In this document: positions 25,313 through 35,102 of the stretch, piece after piece
Layout of the letters: every line of letters begins with the position of its first letter
Numbering within the stretch: the first letter of the stretch is position 1
NCBI RefSeq assembly: GCF_029168315.1
Contig: NZ_JARGYD010000005.1
Span: 62,001-126,000, forward strand
DNA: 64,000 nucleotides
Reading direction: 5' to 3'
From: Psychromarinibacter halotolerans
Lineage (GTDB): Bacteria; Pseudomonadota; Alphaproteobacteria; Rhodobacterales; Rhodobacteraceae
Program-made: the position numbers and the translations under genes
Notes under the pieces: generated by a model
Databases searched by the model: none
Told to the model about the DNA's origin: nothing
The model's input: the letters and a program-made list of their open reading frames with translations, nothing else

Positions 25313-26338
25313 ATGGAAGTCGGGCTTTACACCTTCGGCGATGTCGGCACGGACCCGGTCACCGGAAAGCGCATCGACGCCCCCGAGCGGCTGCGCAATC
25401 TTGTCGAGGAAATCGAACTGGCCGATCAGGTCGGGCTGGATGTCTTCGGGCTGGGCGAACACCACCGTCCGAACTACGCCGTGTCGTCCCCGGCCGTGGC
25501 GCTGGCCGGTGCCGCGCGCACGACGAAATCGATCCGCCTCAGCTCGGCCGTCTCGGTTCTCAGCTCCGACGATCCGGTGCGCGTCTACCAGCAATTCGCA
25601 ACGCTCGACGGTCTGTCGAACGGGCGGGCCGAACTGATGGTCGGCCGTGGGTCGTTCATCGAAAGCTTCCCGCTGTTCGGCTACGAACTGGACGACTACA
25701 ACGCCCTGTTCGACGAGAAGCTGGCGATGCTGCTTCAGATCGACCGCGACCCGACGCTGAAATGGCCCGGAACGGAATTCACGCAGGCCGTCGGCGGGGC
25801 CGGGGTCTATCCGCGCCCGCAGAACGGCAACCTGCCGATGTGGATCGCTGCGGGCGGCACGCCGCAGTCGATGGTGCGCGCCGGTGCGCTGGGCCTGCCG
25901 CTTGCGCTGGCGATCATCGGCGGCGAGCCACGCCGGTTCAAGCCGCTGGCCGATCTCTATCGCCGTGCGGCGGCCGAGGCGGGCCATGTCGACAAGGCGC
26001 GCGTCTCGCTTAACGTCCACGGCTATGTGGGCGAGGACGGCAAGGCGGCGGCCGACCTGTTCTTCCCGGCGCAGAAACAGGTGATGGACCAGATCGGCCG
26101 CGAACGCGGCTGGGGCCCGCAGTCGCGCGCCCAGTTCGACGCCTCTATGAGCCCCGAGGGCGCGATGTTCGTCGGCGATCCCAATCAGGTGGCGGACAAG
26201 ATTCTTGGCCTGAAGGACGACCTTGGGTTCGACCGGGTGTCGATCCAGATGGCGATCGGCGTGATCGACCACGCCGAAATGCTGAAGGCGATCGAGGTTC
26301 TTGGGACCAAAGTCGCCCCGCTGCTGCGCGCAGGCTAG
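25313..26338 (+). CDS. Luciferase-like flavin monooxygenase (LLM class)
   Basis: 341 residues, a TIM-barrel bacterial luciferase-like enzyme that uses FMNH2 and O2. Recognisable segments are MEVGLYTFGDVGTDPVTGK at the N-terminus, GLDVFGLGEHHRPNYAVSSP, RLSSAVSVLSSDDPVRVYQQ, GRAELMVGRGSF and WIAAGGTPQSMVRAG. GGAGACGG lies just before the ATG. It stands alone with a 204-bp leader. It does not have lux neighbours, so light production is not implied; the substrate is unknown. Confidence 0.92.
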   Translation: MEVGLYTFGDVGTDPVTGKRIDAPERLRNLVEEIELADQVGLDVFGLGEHHRPNYAVSSPAVALAGAARTTKSIRLSSAVSVLSSDDPVRVYQQFATLDGLSNGRAELMVGRGSFIESFPLFGYELDDYNALFDEKLAMLLQIDRDPTLKWPGTEFTQAVGGAGVYPRPQNGNLPMWIAAGGTPQSMVRAGALGLPLALAIIGGEPRRFKPLADLYRRAAAEAGHVDKARVSLNVHGYVGEDGKAAADLFFPAQKQVMDQIGRERGWGPQSRAQFDASMSPEGAMFVGDPNQVADKILGLKDDLGFDRVSIQMAIGVIDHAEMLKAIEVLGTKVAPLLRAG

Positions 26339-26378
26339 GCAAGCGCGACGCGTCAGGGCGCTTCGGCGCGCTGGCGCG

Positions 26379-26918
26379 TCAGAGCCCTTCGAATTCGCAA
26401 AGCGCGTGAACCTCCATTCCCATCTGGGTCAGCTTTTCGCGGCCGCCCAGTTCGGGAAGGTCGATGATGAAGGCGCAGCCAACGATGGTGGCGCCCAGCC
26501 GCTCCAGCAGCTTGATCCCGGCCTCGGCCGTGCCGCCGGTGGCCAGAAGGTCGTCGATCACCAGAACGGTCTCTCCGGGCGTGATCGCGTCGTCGTGGAT
26601 CTCGACGATCGCCTCGCCGTATTCCAGCGTGTACTCTTGGCTGATCGTGGTGCCGGGCAGCTTGCCCTTCTTGCGGATCGGCACGAACCCGGTCCCAAGC
26701 TGGTGCGCGATGGCGCCGCCAATGATGAAGCCGCGCGCTTCCAGCCCCACCACCTTGTCGATGCGCTGACCCGCGTAGGGGTGCAGCATCTGGTCGATCG
26801 CCATGCGGAACCCGCGCGGGTCGGCGAACAGGGTGGTCACATCGCGGAACATGATCCCCTCGTGGGGAAAATCGACGATGGTGCGGATATAGTCTTTAAC
26901 GGTCTTCGTAGCGATCAT
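26379..26918 (-). CDS. apt: Adenine phosphoribosyltransferase
   Basis: Purine salvage enzyme that makes AMP from adenine and PRPP. 179 residues, the usual length. The start MIATKTVKDYIRTIVDFP matches the family and rules out the longer reading from 27008. The PRPP loop is VLVIDDLLATGGTAEAG, and GLEARGFIIGGAIAH forms the adenine site. The adenine released by the nearby methylthioadenosine phosphorylase (29081-29953) is a natural substrate. Confidence 0.96.
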   Translation of the reverse strand: MIATKTVKDYIRTIVDFPHEGIMFRDVTTLFADPRGFRMAIDQMLHPYAGQRIDKVVGLEARGFIIGGAIAHQLGTGFVPIRKKGKLPGTTISQEYTLEYGEAIVEIHDDAITPGETVLVIDDLLATGGTAEAGIKLLERLGATIVGCAFIIDLPELGGREKLTQMGMEVHALCEFEGL

Positions 26919-27071
26919 GGGGCGGCCCCTTTGGCTGGCGTCGGGGCCGATTATGTCACGCATCGCCAGTTGCGTTGCAAGCGACCAACCGGCGGAAGGA
27001 TTGCCCAAGACAGGGCCAAGTGACGTTTTTACCGTTCCTTTTCCCGGGGCGCGGGGCTAGGATATGTAAAG

Positions 27072-27091
27072 CGGTTGTATGTCGGTTGTAT
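27072..27091 (+). promoter_or_regulatory. Tandem CGGTTGTAT repeats, possible operator
   Basis: CGGTTGTAT occurs at 27072-27080 and 27083-27091, an 11-bp period (about one helical turn). It lies just upstream of a ribbon-helix-helix-like gene. Proteins of that fold typically bind short tandem repeats, so autoregulation is a reasonable inference. Confidence 0.4.
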
Positions 27092-27129
27092 ATACGCCAA
27101 ACGGATGCGACGAAGTGGAGCGACAGCGC

Positions 27130-27303
27130 GTGAGCAAGAAGGCCGACAAGAAGTCCGGCAAGAAGGACAGCCAGCTTATCCTGCGGCTCGACAAGGAAGA
27201 GCGCGACGCGTTCGTGAAGCTGTGCAAGGAACAGGACACCAGCGCCGCGCGCGAAATCCGCCGGTTCATCCGCGACTATCTCGGCGAACACGCGGAAAGC
27301 TGA
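27130..27303 (+). CDS. Ribbon-helix-helix-like small protein
   Basis: 57 residues from the GTG at 27130 (74 from an ATG at 27079). A Lys-rich head (SKKADKKSGKKD) is followed by a beta strand SQLILRLDKEERDAF and two helices, VKLCKEQDTSAAREI and RRFIRDYL, the layout of CopG/Arc-type ribbon-helix-helix DNA-binding proteins. The GTG start is favoured because GGAG lies 9 bases before it and because the longer reading begins inside the tandem repeats. No toxin gene is adjacent. It is divergent from apt. Confidence 0.7.
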   Translation: MSKKADKKSGKKDSQLILRLDKEERDAFVKLCKEQDTSAAREIRRFIRDYLGEHAES

Positions 27304-27343
27304 CCCCGTTGGCGTCCCTCCCCAGCAGGGTCAGGGAGGGGCC

Positions 27344-27817
27344 TCACCACAGCGCCGGTTTCGCCACCATCAGCCAGTACACGCCAACCAGCGCCCCGAA
27401 CGCGGGCCAGCCCAGTGCGAACCACAGCCGGTACATCCGGCGCGCTTGGTCCGGCAGTGGCGCGCCCTCGGCCAGCGCCTGACCGGCTAGGTCCCGAATG
27501 CGGATCTGAAGCCGCACCACCGGCGCCCAGCACGCGAAGGCAAGGGCATAGGCCGCATAGGTCGCGACCAGCCACGATGCGTCCCAGCCCCAGCCGCCCA
27601 TGTGCACCAGCGCCAGCCCGGTAAGCGGCTGCACGATCCCGGCGGGCGTGGTGAAGATCCAGTCCGCGACCACCACCCCGGACGCGACCGAGTGAACCGT
27701 CTCGACCCGCCCGGTGCGCATCGCCCAGACCATCTGGAACGCGGTGCCGATCCCGGTGCCGAACAGCACGGTCGAGGACAGGATGTGCAGCCATTTCAGG
27801 ACCAGATACCAGTCCAT
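27344..27817 (-). CDS. DUF2269 family integral membrane protein
   Basis: 157 residues with four predicted membrane helices. It starts MDWYLVLKWLHILSSTVLFG and has the conserved HxxS and GTGIGTAF segments of DUF2269 proteins. Its ATG overlaps the stop of the upstream SDR-DoxX gene (TGATG), so translation is coupled and a functional link is likely. Function is unknown. Confidence 0.85.
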   Translation of the reverse strand: MDWYLVLKWLHILSSTVLFGTGIGTAFQMVWAMRTGRVETVHSVASGVVVADWIFTTPAGIVQPLTGLALVHMGGWGWDASWLVATYAAYALAFACWAPVVRLQIRIRDLAGQALAEGAPLPDQARRMYRLWFALGWPAFGALVGVYWLMVAKPALW

Positions 27818-29073
27818 CAGCGTTCCTCTTCCAGAACCCGGTGGACAAGGATCAGCAACAGGATCGGCAGGTTCTTCAGCAGCGCGCCGAACGGGTCCAG
27901 CCACAGCGACGGGTCCAGCACCGACAGCCCAAGCGTATAGCCCACGACGACCGTTAGCTGCACCCATGCCAGCAGGCGCAGACGCCACGCCGCCAACAAC
28001 CCGATCGCGATGCCAACGTCCACCAGCCCGCCAAGCCGCCCCAGAACCAGCGCGGCCATGTCCGGAAGCGCCGTGTCGACCGAACCCAGCACCGTGGCGG
28101 TTGGCAGGAACAGCCCCAAGACGCCCGACATCAGCCACATCAGCGCCAGCACCAGCCGCACGCCGGGTTTCAGCAGGAACAACCTGGCGTGCCACAGATC
28201 CTGCGTCCCCGCAGGGCGGGCCGCAAGGAACTCGGACGCGCCGCGCGTGCGGCCTTCGGGCGGCGGACGGCTTTCGATCCCGTGCGCCAACTGGTCTACG
28301 GCGACCGCAGAGATCGGCCCCAGCGTCAGCAGCGACCCGATCCGCCCGACGCCGCGCGCCAGCGGAAGCGGCATCCGCAGGACCGGCACCGGCGGCTGGC
28401 CCATCCAGCCGCGCAGGCGGGCGGTCAGGTCGGCCAGCGACAGGCTTTCCGAGCCGCCGACCTCTAGCAGGCCGTCCGGCGGGCCTTGCAGCGCGCGCAC
28501 GACCAGTGCGGCAAGATCGGCGGCGTGCATCGGGTTCACCCTTTGCGTCCCGTCGCCGACCACCGGCGTGGCCAGCGGCATCGCCGCCATTGCACGCAGC
28601 AAGGACGTACCGCCGTAAGAGGTTTCGCCCATCACCAGCCCGGGGCGCAGGATGGTGGACGGGCAGGGCGCCTTGTCCAACAGCGCCTCGGACGCGCGGC
28701 GCCAGCGGCCGAAGGGTGTGTCGGCCTCGATCCCGATGGCCGAGATCAGCACGATCTGCGCGTCCTTGGTCAGGCCGTCATAGATCGCACGCGGCGCAAG
28801 GACATGCACCGCCTCGAATGCGGCCTCGGACGCATCCAGAAGACCGGCGGCGTTCACCACGCCTTCGGCTTCGGAAAGGTAGGGTCGCCAGAACCCCATT
28901 TCATGCGTGGCCGGGTCGGTCATGTCGGCACGCAGAACCTCGAACCCCTGCGCCGCCAGCGCCGAGGTGCGGCGGGCGACGCAAAGCGGAAAGAAGCCCG
29001 CGTCGCGCAGGGCGGCTGCGATATGGCGGCCGATGAACCCATCGGCGCCCAAAAGCAGGATGCGGCCCCCCAT
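27817..29073 (-). CDS. NAD(P)-binding SDR domain fused to a DoxX-like membrane domain
   Basis: 418 residues in two parts. Residues 1-290 form an atypical short-chain dehydrogenase/epimerase-like domain, with GADGFIGRHIAAAL (9-22) as nucleotide site and the LRPGLVMGE and RVNPMHAADLAALV segments of the NmrA/complex-I NDUFA9-like group. Residues about 300-418 hold four hydrophobic helices resembling DoxX. A soluble dehydrogenase joined to a membrane bundle suggests a redox role at the membrane. It lies 7 bases downstream of mtnP and is coupled to the DUF2269 gene. Confidence 0.85.
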   Translation of the reverse strand: MGGRILLLGADGFIGRHIAAALRDAGFFPLCVARRTSALAAQGFEVLRADMTDPATHEMGFWRPYLSEAEGVVNAAGLLDASEAAFEAVHVLAPRAIYDGLTKDAQIVLISAIGIEADTPFGRWRRASEALLDKAPCPSTILRPGLVMGETSYGGTSLLRAMAAMPLATPVVGDGTQRVNPMHAADLAALVVRALQGPPDGLLEVGGSESLSLADLTARLRGWMGQPPVPVLRMPLPLARGVGRIGSLLTLGPISAVAVDQLAHGIESRPPPEGRTRGASEFLAARPAGTQDLWHARLFLLKPGVRLVLALMWLMSGVLGLFLPTATVLGSVDTALPDMAALVLGRLGGLVDVGIAIGLLAAWRLRLLAWVQLTVVVGYTLGLSVLDPSLWLDPFGALLKNLPILLLILVHRVLEEER

Positions 29074-29080
29074 GCCGGGC

Positions 29081-29953
<873 letters not shown>

Positions 29954-30067
29954 TCCGCTGCTCCTGTTGCTGACATCCGATTGATACGCACGCTATGCCG
30001 CGGTTGCAAAGGCGGACTGATCTGTTGCCGCAAGGTGCCGCATTGCGGCTTTCGACGCCCTAGGCGG

Positions 30068-30156
30068 GTGGGTCTGCCCTTGGCACAGGGACCCACGTGT
30101 TCTAGGAGGGCCGCGAATTGCCCGCACGGCACCCTTCGTGTCGCATCGGGCCCTCC
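30068..30156 (+). other. Structured leader upstream of sulP
   Basis: Two stems can be drawn: GTGGGTC (30068-30074) with GACCCAC (30090-30096), and GGAGGGCC (30105-30112) with GGCCCTCC (30149-30156), the latter enclosing further pairing. The region is in the 296-bp gap between the divergent mtnP and sulP genes. No known riboswitch class is recognised. Confidence 0.35.
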
Positions 30157-30249
30157 GCGTGTGACCCGGACACTCAACGGGTCTTGCGACGACGCGGAAA
30201 TCCACAGGGCCGGGTGTTCTCCCGGCTGGTTTGCATTGAAGGAGACGGG

Positions 30250-31872
30250 ATGAGCAGAGCCCTGCAAAGCATCCTCGGGCTGACCGGGCGCGTGTCGTCC
30301 GGGTCCGGTACGAAGCTTGACGCCGCCCAGATGAAAACAGAGGTCCTGTCGGGCCTCACGGTGGCCCTTGCGCTGGTGCCCGAAGCGGTGGCGTTCGCTT
30401 TCGTGGCCGGGGTGCACCCGCTGGTCGGCCTGTACGCCGCGTTCATCGTCGGCCTGATCACCGCCTGTTTCGGCGGGCGTCCGGGCATGATCTCGGGCGC
30501 GACGGGGGCTTTGGCGGTCGTGATGGTCTCGCTCGTGGCGCAGCACGGTGTGGAATACCTGTTCGCCACCGTGGTGCTGATGGGCATCCTGCAGCTGATC
30601 GCGGGCGTCATGCGGTGGGGCAAGTTCATCCGGCTGGTGCCGACCCCGGTGATGCTGGGCTTCGTCAACGGTCTGGCGATCGTGATCTTCCTTGCCCAGC
30701 TGACCCAGTTTCAGGTTCCCGGCACCGCCGAGGTTTCGGGCCACGGCATGTCCGGCGGCGAATGGCTGTCCGGTTTCCAGCTGTACCTGATGCTGGCGCT
30801 TGTGGCGCTGACGATGGCGGTGATCTGGCTGCTGCCGAAGGTGACCAGCATCGTGCCGGCACCGCTGGCGGGCATCGCGATCACGGCTGGCATCGTCATC
30901 ATCTTCGGGCTTGATAGCCCGCGGGTCGGCGACATGGCCTCGATCGAGGGCAGCCTGCCGCCGTTCCACATCCCGATGGTGCCGCTCAACTGGGAGACCT
31001 TCGAGATCATCGTGCCCTACGCGGTCATCCTTGCCGCCATCGGCCTGATCGAAAGCCTGCTGACGCTGAACCTCGTGTCCGAGATGACGGGCGAGCGCGG
31101 TGGCGCCAGCCAGGAATGCCTTGCGCAGGGCGCGGCCAACGTCGTCACCGGCTTCTTCGGCGGTATGGGCGGTTGCGCCATGATCGGTCAGTCGATGATC
31201 AACGTGAAGTCCGGCGGACGCACCCGGGTGTCCGGCATCACGGCTGCCCTGTTCCTGCTGTGCTTCATCCTGTTCGCCGCCCCGCTGATCGAGCAGATCC
31301 CGCTCGCGGCGCTGGTCGGCGTGATGTTCATGGTCGTGATCGGCACCTTCGCGTGGAACTCGCTGAAGGTGCTGTGGAAGGTGCCCTTCGTCGACGCCTT
31401 CGTCATCGTGCTGGTGACCGGCGTCACCGTGGCCTACGACCTTGCGACCGCCGTGGTCGTCGGGGTGATCGTGTCGGCGCTGGCCTATTCGTGGAAGAAC
31501 GCCACCCGCATTCACGCCGTGGCCTACACCACGCCGGAGGGCGCCAAGGTCTATCAGGTGCAGGGACCGCTGTTCTTCGGTTCTGCCGCCGGGTTCGCCG
31601 AGATGTTCAACGTCGAGGAAGACCCGTCCCGCGTGGTCGTCGACTTCCAGAACAGCCGCGTCGCCGACCAGTCCGCGCTGACCGCAATCGAGTCGCTGGC
31701 GGTGAAGTACGAGGCCGCCGGAAAGCGGCTGGAACTGCGCCACCTCAGCCGTGACTGCCACAAGCTGCTGACCCGCGCGGGCCAGCTGATGATCGACAGC
31801 GACGACGACCCTGACTACGGCATAGCCGTGGACTATGGCGTGCGCACCGGTCAGCTGGGCGCGGGCCACTAG
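30250..31872 (+). CDS. SulP family anion transporter (SLC26 type) with STAS domain
   Basis: 540 residues. A membrane domain of about 12-14 helices begins after residue 30 (MKTEVLSGLTVALALVPEAV), with the SulP repeats GVHPLVGLYAAFIVGLITAC and GMGGCAMIGQSMINVKSGGR. A STAS domain (about 425-540) follows: VVVDFQNSRVADQSALTAIE. GGAG lies 5 bases before the ATG. Substrates in this family include sulfate, bicarbonate and dicarboxylates; the sequence alone does not decide. A GC hairpin follows the gene. Confidence 0.92.
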   Translation: MSRALQSILGLTGRVSSGSGTKLDAAQMKTEVLSGLTVALALVPEAVAFAFVAGVHPLVGLYAAFIVGLITACFGGRPGMISGATGALAVVMVSLVAQHGVEYLFATVVLMGILQLIAGVMRWGKFIRLVPTPVMLGFVNGLAIVIFLAQLTQFQVPGTAEVSGHGMSGGEWLSGFQLYLMLALVALTMAVIWLLPKVTSIVPAPLAGIAITAGIVIIFGLDSPRVGDMASIEGSLPPFHIPMVPLNWETFEIIVPYAVILAAIGLIESLLTLNLVSEMTGERGGASQECLAQGAANVVTGFFGGMGGCAMIGQSMINVKSGGRTRVSGITAALFLLCFILFAAPLIEQIPLAALVGVMFMVVIGTFAWNSLKVLWKVPFVDAFVIVLVTGVTVAYDLATAVVVGVIVSALAYSWKNATRIHAVAYTTPEGAKVYQVQGPLFFGSAAGFAEMFNVEEDPSRVVVDFQNSRVADQSALTAIESLAVKYEAAGKRLELRHLSRDCHKLLTRAGQLMIDSDDDPDYGIAVDYGVRTGQLGAGH

Positions 31873-31887
31873 GTACGGGAAAACAAA

Positions 31888-31916
31888 GCGACGCGGGGCG
31901 TGTGTCCCCGCGTCGC
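31888..31916 (+). terminator. Hairpin after sulP
   Basis: GCGACGCGGGG (31888-31898) pairs perfectly with CCCCGCGTCGC (31906-31916). No T tract follows on the plus strand, so termination efficiency is uncertain. Confidence 0.5.
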
Positions 31917-32016
31917 GCCGTGCGTTGCGTGCCGGTCGGGTCGCGGGTGGCGCGAAAACAGTCTGGCGCAGGGCCAGGAAGATTGACACGAATGCCGTTT
32001 GCCGCGTTCGTAAGTC

Positions 32017-33144
32017 ATGCCCGACCAAAGACCGAATTCCTCTGATTTGCCAACAAGCCGTCAGCGCAGCCGCGAGTTGGTCGAGACGACCCTGCCGATT
32101 CTCGCCCTGATGCTGCTGCTGTTATTGGGCTTCACCACGGTCCAGCCGTTCCTGCCCGCCATCCTGTGGGGGATCTTCCTTAGCGTGTCGTTGCGCCCGG
32201 TGCACGATCGCCTGACCCGGGCGCTGCGGGGCAAGCGGGGCAGGGCAAGTGTCTTACTGGGTGTGATCTTGGTCGTTCTGCTGGTGTTGCCGATCCTTGG
32301 CCTGTCACGGTCGCTGATCGCCTTCATCCCGGACGCTTTGGTCTGGTTCTCGGAACAGGGCACCGACCTTATCGGCGCCGAAGTCGGCGAGATCGATGTC
32401 GAGCGCAATCCGATCACCGGCGAGATCACCTCGATCTGGGACACGGTCATTCGTGACCTGCAGTTTATCCGCAATCATTTCGGCGAAGAGCTGAAGCCGG
32501 TCGCCTTCTGGCTAATCCGGGAAGGGCGTTTTGTCGGCGTCTTCGTCATGGAGTTCGCGGTCGGCGTTCTGCTGGCCGTCATCCTGCTGCACCGCGCGGA
32601 TGGCCTGTCACGCGCCGCGGCCGCACTTCTGCAACGGGTCGGCGGGGCGTTCGCGCTGGAACTTGCGGATCAGGCGGTGGTCACGATCCGCTCCACGGTG
32701 TTGGGGGTTCTGGGCTCTGCCGCCGCGCAGGCGTCGGTGGCGTCGGTTGCCTATTTCATCGTCGGCGTGCCGCATTGGCCGATCCTTGCGCTGCTGACCC
32801 TGATGCTGGGTCTGGTGCAGGTCGGTCCGATCCTTGTCTGGCTGCCCGTCGCCTTCTGGCTCTGGTCCAACGAGGCGGTCGGCATGGCCGTCTTCATGTG
32901 CATCTGGGGCATGTTGGTGGTCGGTCTGACCGACAACGTGGTGAAGTCCTTCGTCGTATCGCGGGGCGCCCACCTTCCGGCAATCCTTGCCCTGTTCGGC
33001 GCCATCGGGGGGCTGCTGGCATGGGGCGTGGTCGGCATCTTCCTTGGGCCGGTGATCCTTGCCGTGTGCTACCAGCTGGTCCTCCGGTGGATGGAAAGCG
33101 AAGAGGACGCACCCGCCGAAGCCGGTGCCGAACCGCTGGACTAA
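32017..33144 (+). CDS. AI-2E family transporter (YhhT/PerM-like permease)
   Basis: 375 residues with about eight membrane helices. N-terminal hairpin LPILALMLLLLLGFTTVQPF and ILWGIFLSVSLRPVHDRL, a soluble loop (about 105-155), then the conserved C-terminal TDNVVKSFVVSRGAHLPAIL, FGAIGGLLAWGVVGIFLGPV block that defines the family. Despite its name, most members do not transport autoinducer-2; roles in sodium/proton exchange or export have been reported for relatives. Substrate not predictable. It is convergent with the next gene. Confidence 0.9.
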   Translation: MPDQRPNSSDLPTSRQRSRELVETTLPILALMLLLLLGFTTVQPFLPAILWGIFLSVSLRPVHDRLTRALRGKRGRASVLLGVILVVLLVLPILGLSRSLIAFIPDALVWFSEQGTDLIGAEVGEIDVERNPITGEITSIWDTVIRDLQFIRNHFGEELKPVAFWLIREGRFVGVFVMEFAVGVLLAVILLHRADGLSRAAAALLQRVGGAFALELADQAVVTIRSTVLGVLGSAAAQASVASVAYFIVGVPHWPILALLTLMLGLVQVGPILVWLPVAFWLWSNEAVGMAVFMCIWGMLVVGLTDNVVKSFVVSRGAHLPAILALFGAIGGLLAWGVVGIFLGPVILAVCYQLVLRWMESEEDAPAEAGAEPLD

Positions 33145-33151
33145 GGGCGGC

Positions 33152-34264
33152 TTAGGCGACGTCGATCTCTTCCGGCATCGGGTTCCAGTCGAACCGGGCC
33201 CGCACAAGCCCGTGGTCGCTGGCGCCTTCGCTGTGCTCGAAATCCTCGCGGTTCAGGTGGTCGTTGTAGTTCTCCATGTCCCGGAACGACCAGCGGCGCT
33301 TGCGGGAATGGTCGTAGAACTCCTCGCTGACAAGGATGTGGTCGAGGCTCTCGCGTTTGTCCTTGTAGACGTGGGTGTAATAGACATGCCGCAAGGATCG
33401 GTACTGCTGAAGCCGCTCGACAGAATACAGCCCCTTGTCGGCGCTGTGTCCGGCCCGCGACTTCTCGACCAGCCGATAGGTTGGCTGGGCCGAGATCAGT
33501 TCGGTCGACACCGACAGCGAGTCGTCGTTCAGGTCGCCCAGCACCACGGTGGGCGAGATCTGGTCCTCGTCCTCTGCTTTCATCACGCCGTCCAGCATGG
33601 CCCGCAGCGCGCCTGCCTCGACGATGCGGCGCACATGGGCCAGCGCCGCCCGGGCGATGCCGGGAAAGGCCTGCAGGATCTGCGGCTGAGGCTGGGCGAA
33701 GGACACCCGCGCCGGCCCTTTCGATTTCAGATGGGCGACGAACACGGTGACCGGCGGCGGCTTGGGCGACGTGCCTTCGGACTGGATCACGGCTGTCAGC
33801 ACCGGGCGCGAGAACCGGTTGATGGTAAGCGTGATCTCTTCCGAGGCGCCATCCGTTTCCCGCACCCCGTCGTAAACGTAGGCTTCGGGGAATTCGGCGA
33901 TCCAATCCGCACCGGGAAGCAACTGCGCGTTGCCGTGCCGGTCCTTCCGAACCGCCAGCGCGACCTGCGGCTGCCCGATGCCGGGCGCGTCACGCGCGAC
34001 GATGTCATAGTCGCCGTCCAGCCCCGCTGCCGCGAACGCTTCAGTCAGGGCGGCGGCGGACCAGAGTTCCTGAAACGCGATCACCTCGGCGTCCAGCCGA
34101 GCGATCTGCGCACCGGTCCACGCGATCTTGCGGGCATAGGCGGCGCGCCCCTCGGCGTCGTCGGGAAAGGGCGGGCTGTTGGTCGAATAGGTCAGCCCGC
34201 CGGGAACCTGAAGGTTCAGCAGGTTGAACGTCGCAAAGCTGAGATCCCGCATATTGCGCGCCAT
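33152..34264 (-). CDS. Endonuclease/exonuclease/phosphatase family protein
   Basis: 370 residues, cytoplasmic. DNase I-like fold with FATFNLLNLQ (about 10-19), DAEVIAFQELW (metal-binding Glu), a central FVAHLKSKGP, LGDLNDD and the terminal SDHGLVRARF (catalytic Asp-His). It lacks a signal peptide. It may act on nucleic acid or a phosphodiester; the family is too broad to choose. It stands alone, convergent with the AI-2E transporter gene. Confidence 0.88.
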   Translation of the reverse strand: MARNMRDLSFATFNLLNLQVPGGLTYSTNSPPFPDDAEGRAAYARKIAWTGAQIARLDAEVIAFQELWSAAALTEAFAAAGLDGDYDIVARDAPGIGQPQVALAVRKDRHGNAQLLPGADWIAEFPEAYVYDGVRETDGASEEITLTINRFSRPVLTAVIQSEGTSPKPPPVTVFVAHLKSKGPARVSFAQPQPQILQAFPGIARAALAHVRRIVEAGALRAMLDGVMKAEDEDQISPTVVLGDLNDDSLSVSTELISAQPTYRLVEKSRAGHSADKGLYSVERLQQYRSLRHVYYTHVYKDKRESLDHILVSEEFYDHSRKRRWSFRDMENYNDHLNREDFEHSEGASDHGLVRARFDWNPMPEEIDVA

Positions 34265-34373
34265 CGGAAAGGCTCCCTGAACGTGGCTGTCCCCGTCAGG
34301 GTAGCACGCCCCGGTTGCCCCGCTTATGCGGGAATACCGGTATGGCGGTGCGGTGGAATCGCCTTGCGCGCGT

Positions 34374-34976
34374 TCAGTCGTCCGGGCGCTTCAGGCTGAA
34401 CAGATCCGAGATCTTCGCATAGTCGCGATAGCCAAGACGGGTCAGCGGCTGATAGCGTGTGATGTCGAAGGTCCCGTCGACTAGGCAGTCGTCGCGCATG
34501 TGGACGCCCGTGACCTCGCCCAATACCAACCAGTTCGTTTCGCCCTCCAGCCGGACGATCTGCGTCATCCGGCATTCAAGGCTGGCGGGGGCGGCGGCGA
34601 CGCGCGGACAGTCGATCGTCTCGCACTGCACCTTTTCCAGCCCGGCGGCGGTGAATTCGTCCTCGCCCGCTGGCAGACCGGCCGAGGTGACATTCATCGC
34701 GTCCCGCATCGCGTATTCCACGATGTTCACGCAGAACACGCCCGTCTCGCGGATCTGCGCGACGCTGTCCTTGGTGTCCTCGCGGTCCGACTTGGCCGAG
34801 GTCGAGGCGAACATAACCTGCGGCGGCACGTAGGCCACCGCGTTGAAGAAAGAATAGGGGGCAAGGTTGTCGCCCGCCGTGCCGCGGGTCGAGATCCAGC
34901 CGATGGGGCGCGGGGTGATGATGGCGTTGAACGGATTGTGGGGCAGCCCGTGGCCGTCCTCTGGGCGGTAGAACAT
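34374..34976 (-). CDS. Flavin reductase-like (DIM6/NTAB) FMN-binding protein
   Basis: 200 residues. Split-barrel FMN protein: FNAIITPRPIGWISTRGTAG (about 17-36), NLAPYSFFNAVAYVPPQVMF, KDSVAQIRETGVFCVNIV and a C-terminal HMRDDCLVDG. These blocks match the flavin reductase / DIM6-NTAB family, whose members supply reduced flavin to oxygenases or act as small oxidoreductases. The start at 34976 (MFYRPEDGHG) follows the family; the much longer frame upstream is not supported. It is divergent from a GNAT gene. Confidence 0.9.
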   Translation of the reverse strand: MFYRPEDGHGLPHNPFNAIITPRPIGWISTRGTAGDNLAPYSFFNAVAYVPPQVMFASTSAKSDREDTKDSVAQIRETGVFCVNIVEYAMRDAMNVTSAGLPAGEDEFTAAGLEKVQCETIDCPRVAAAPASLECRMTQIVRLEGETNWLVLGEVTGVHMRDDCLVDGTFDITRYQPLTRLGYRDYAKISDLFSLKRPDD

Positions 34977-35102
34977 GGTTGGCTCCGCTTGCGTCTGCGT
35001 TGCTGCGTTGCCCCCCCTTAGCCCGCGTGCTACGCCGCAGGCCAGTCGAAAACAGGCGGGCCGCAGCCGCGGGCTGCCCGGAACCACCAAGGACAGGGGC
35101 GC

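Noticed and set aside
25313..26338. Bioluminescence system based on the luciferase-like protein
   Set aside because: There is no luxB, luxCDE or flavin-reductase gene next to it; LLM-class enzymes are mostly unrelated monooxygenases.
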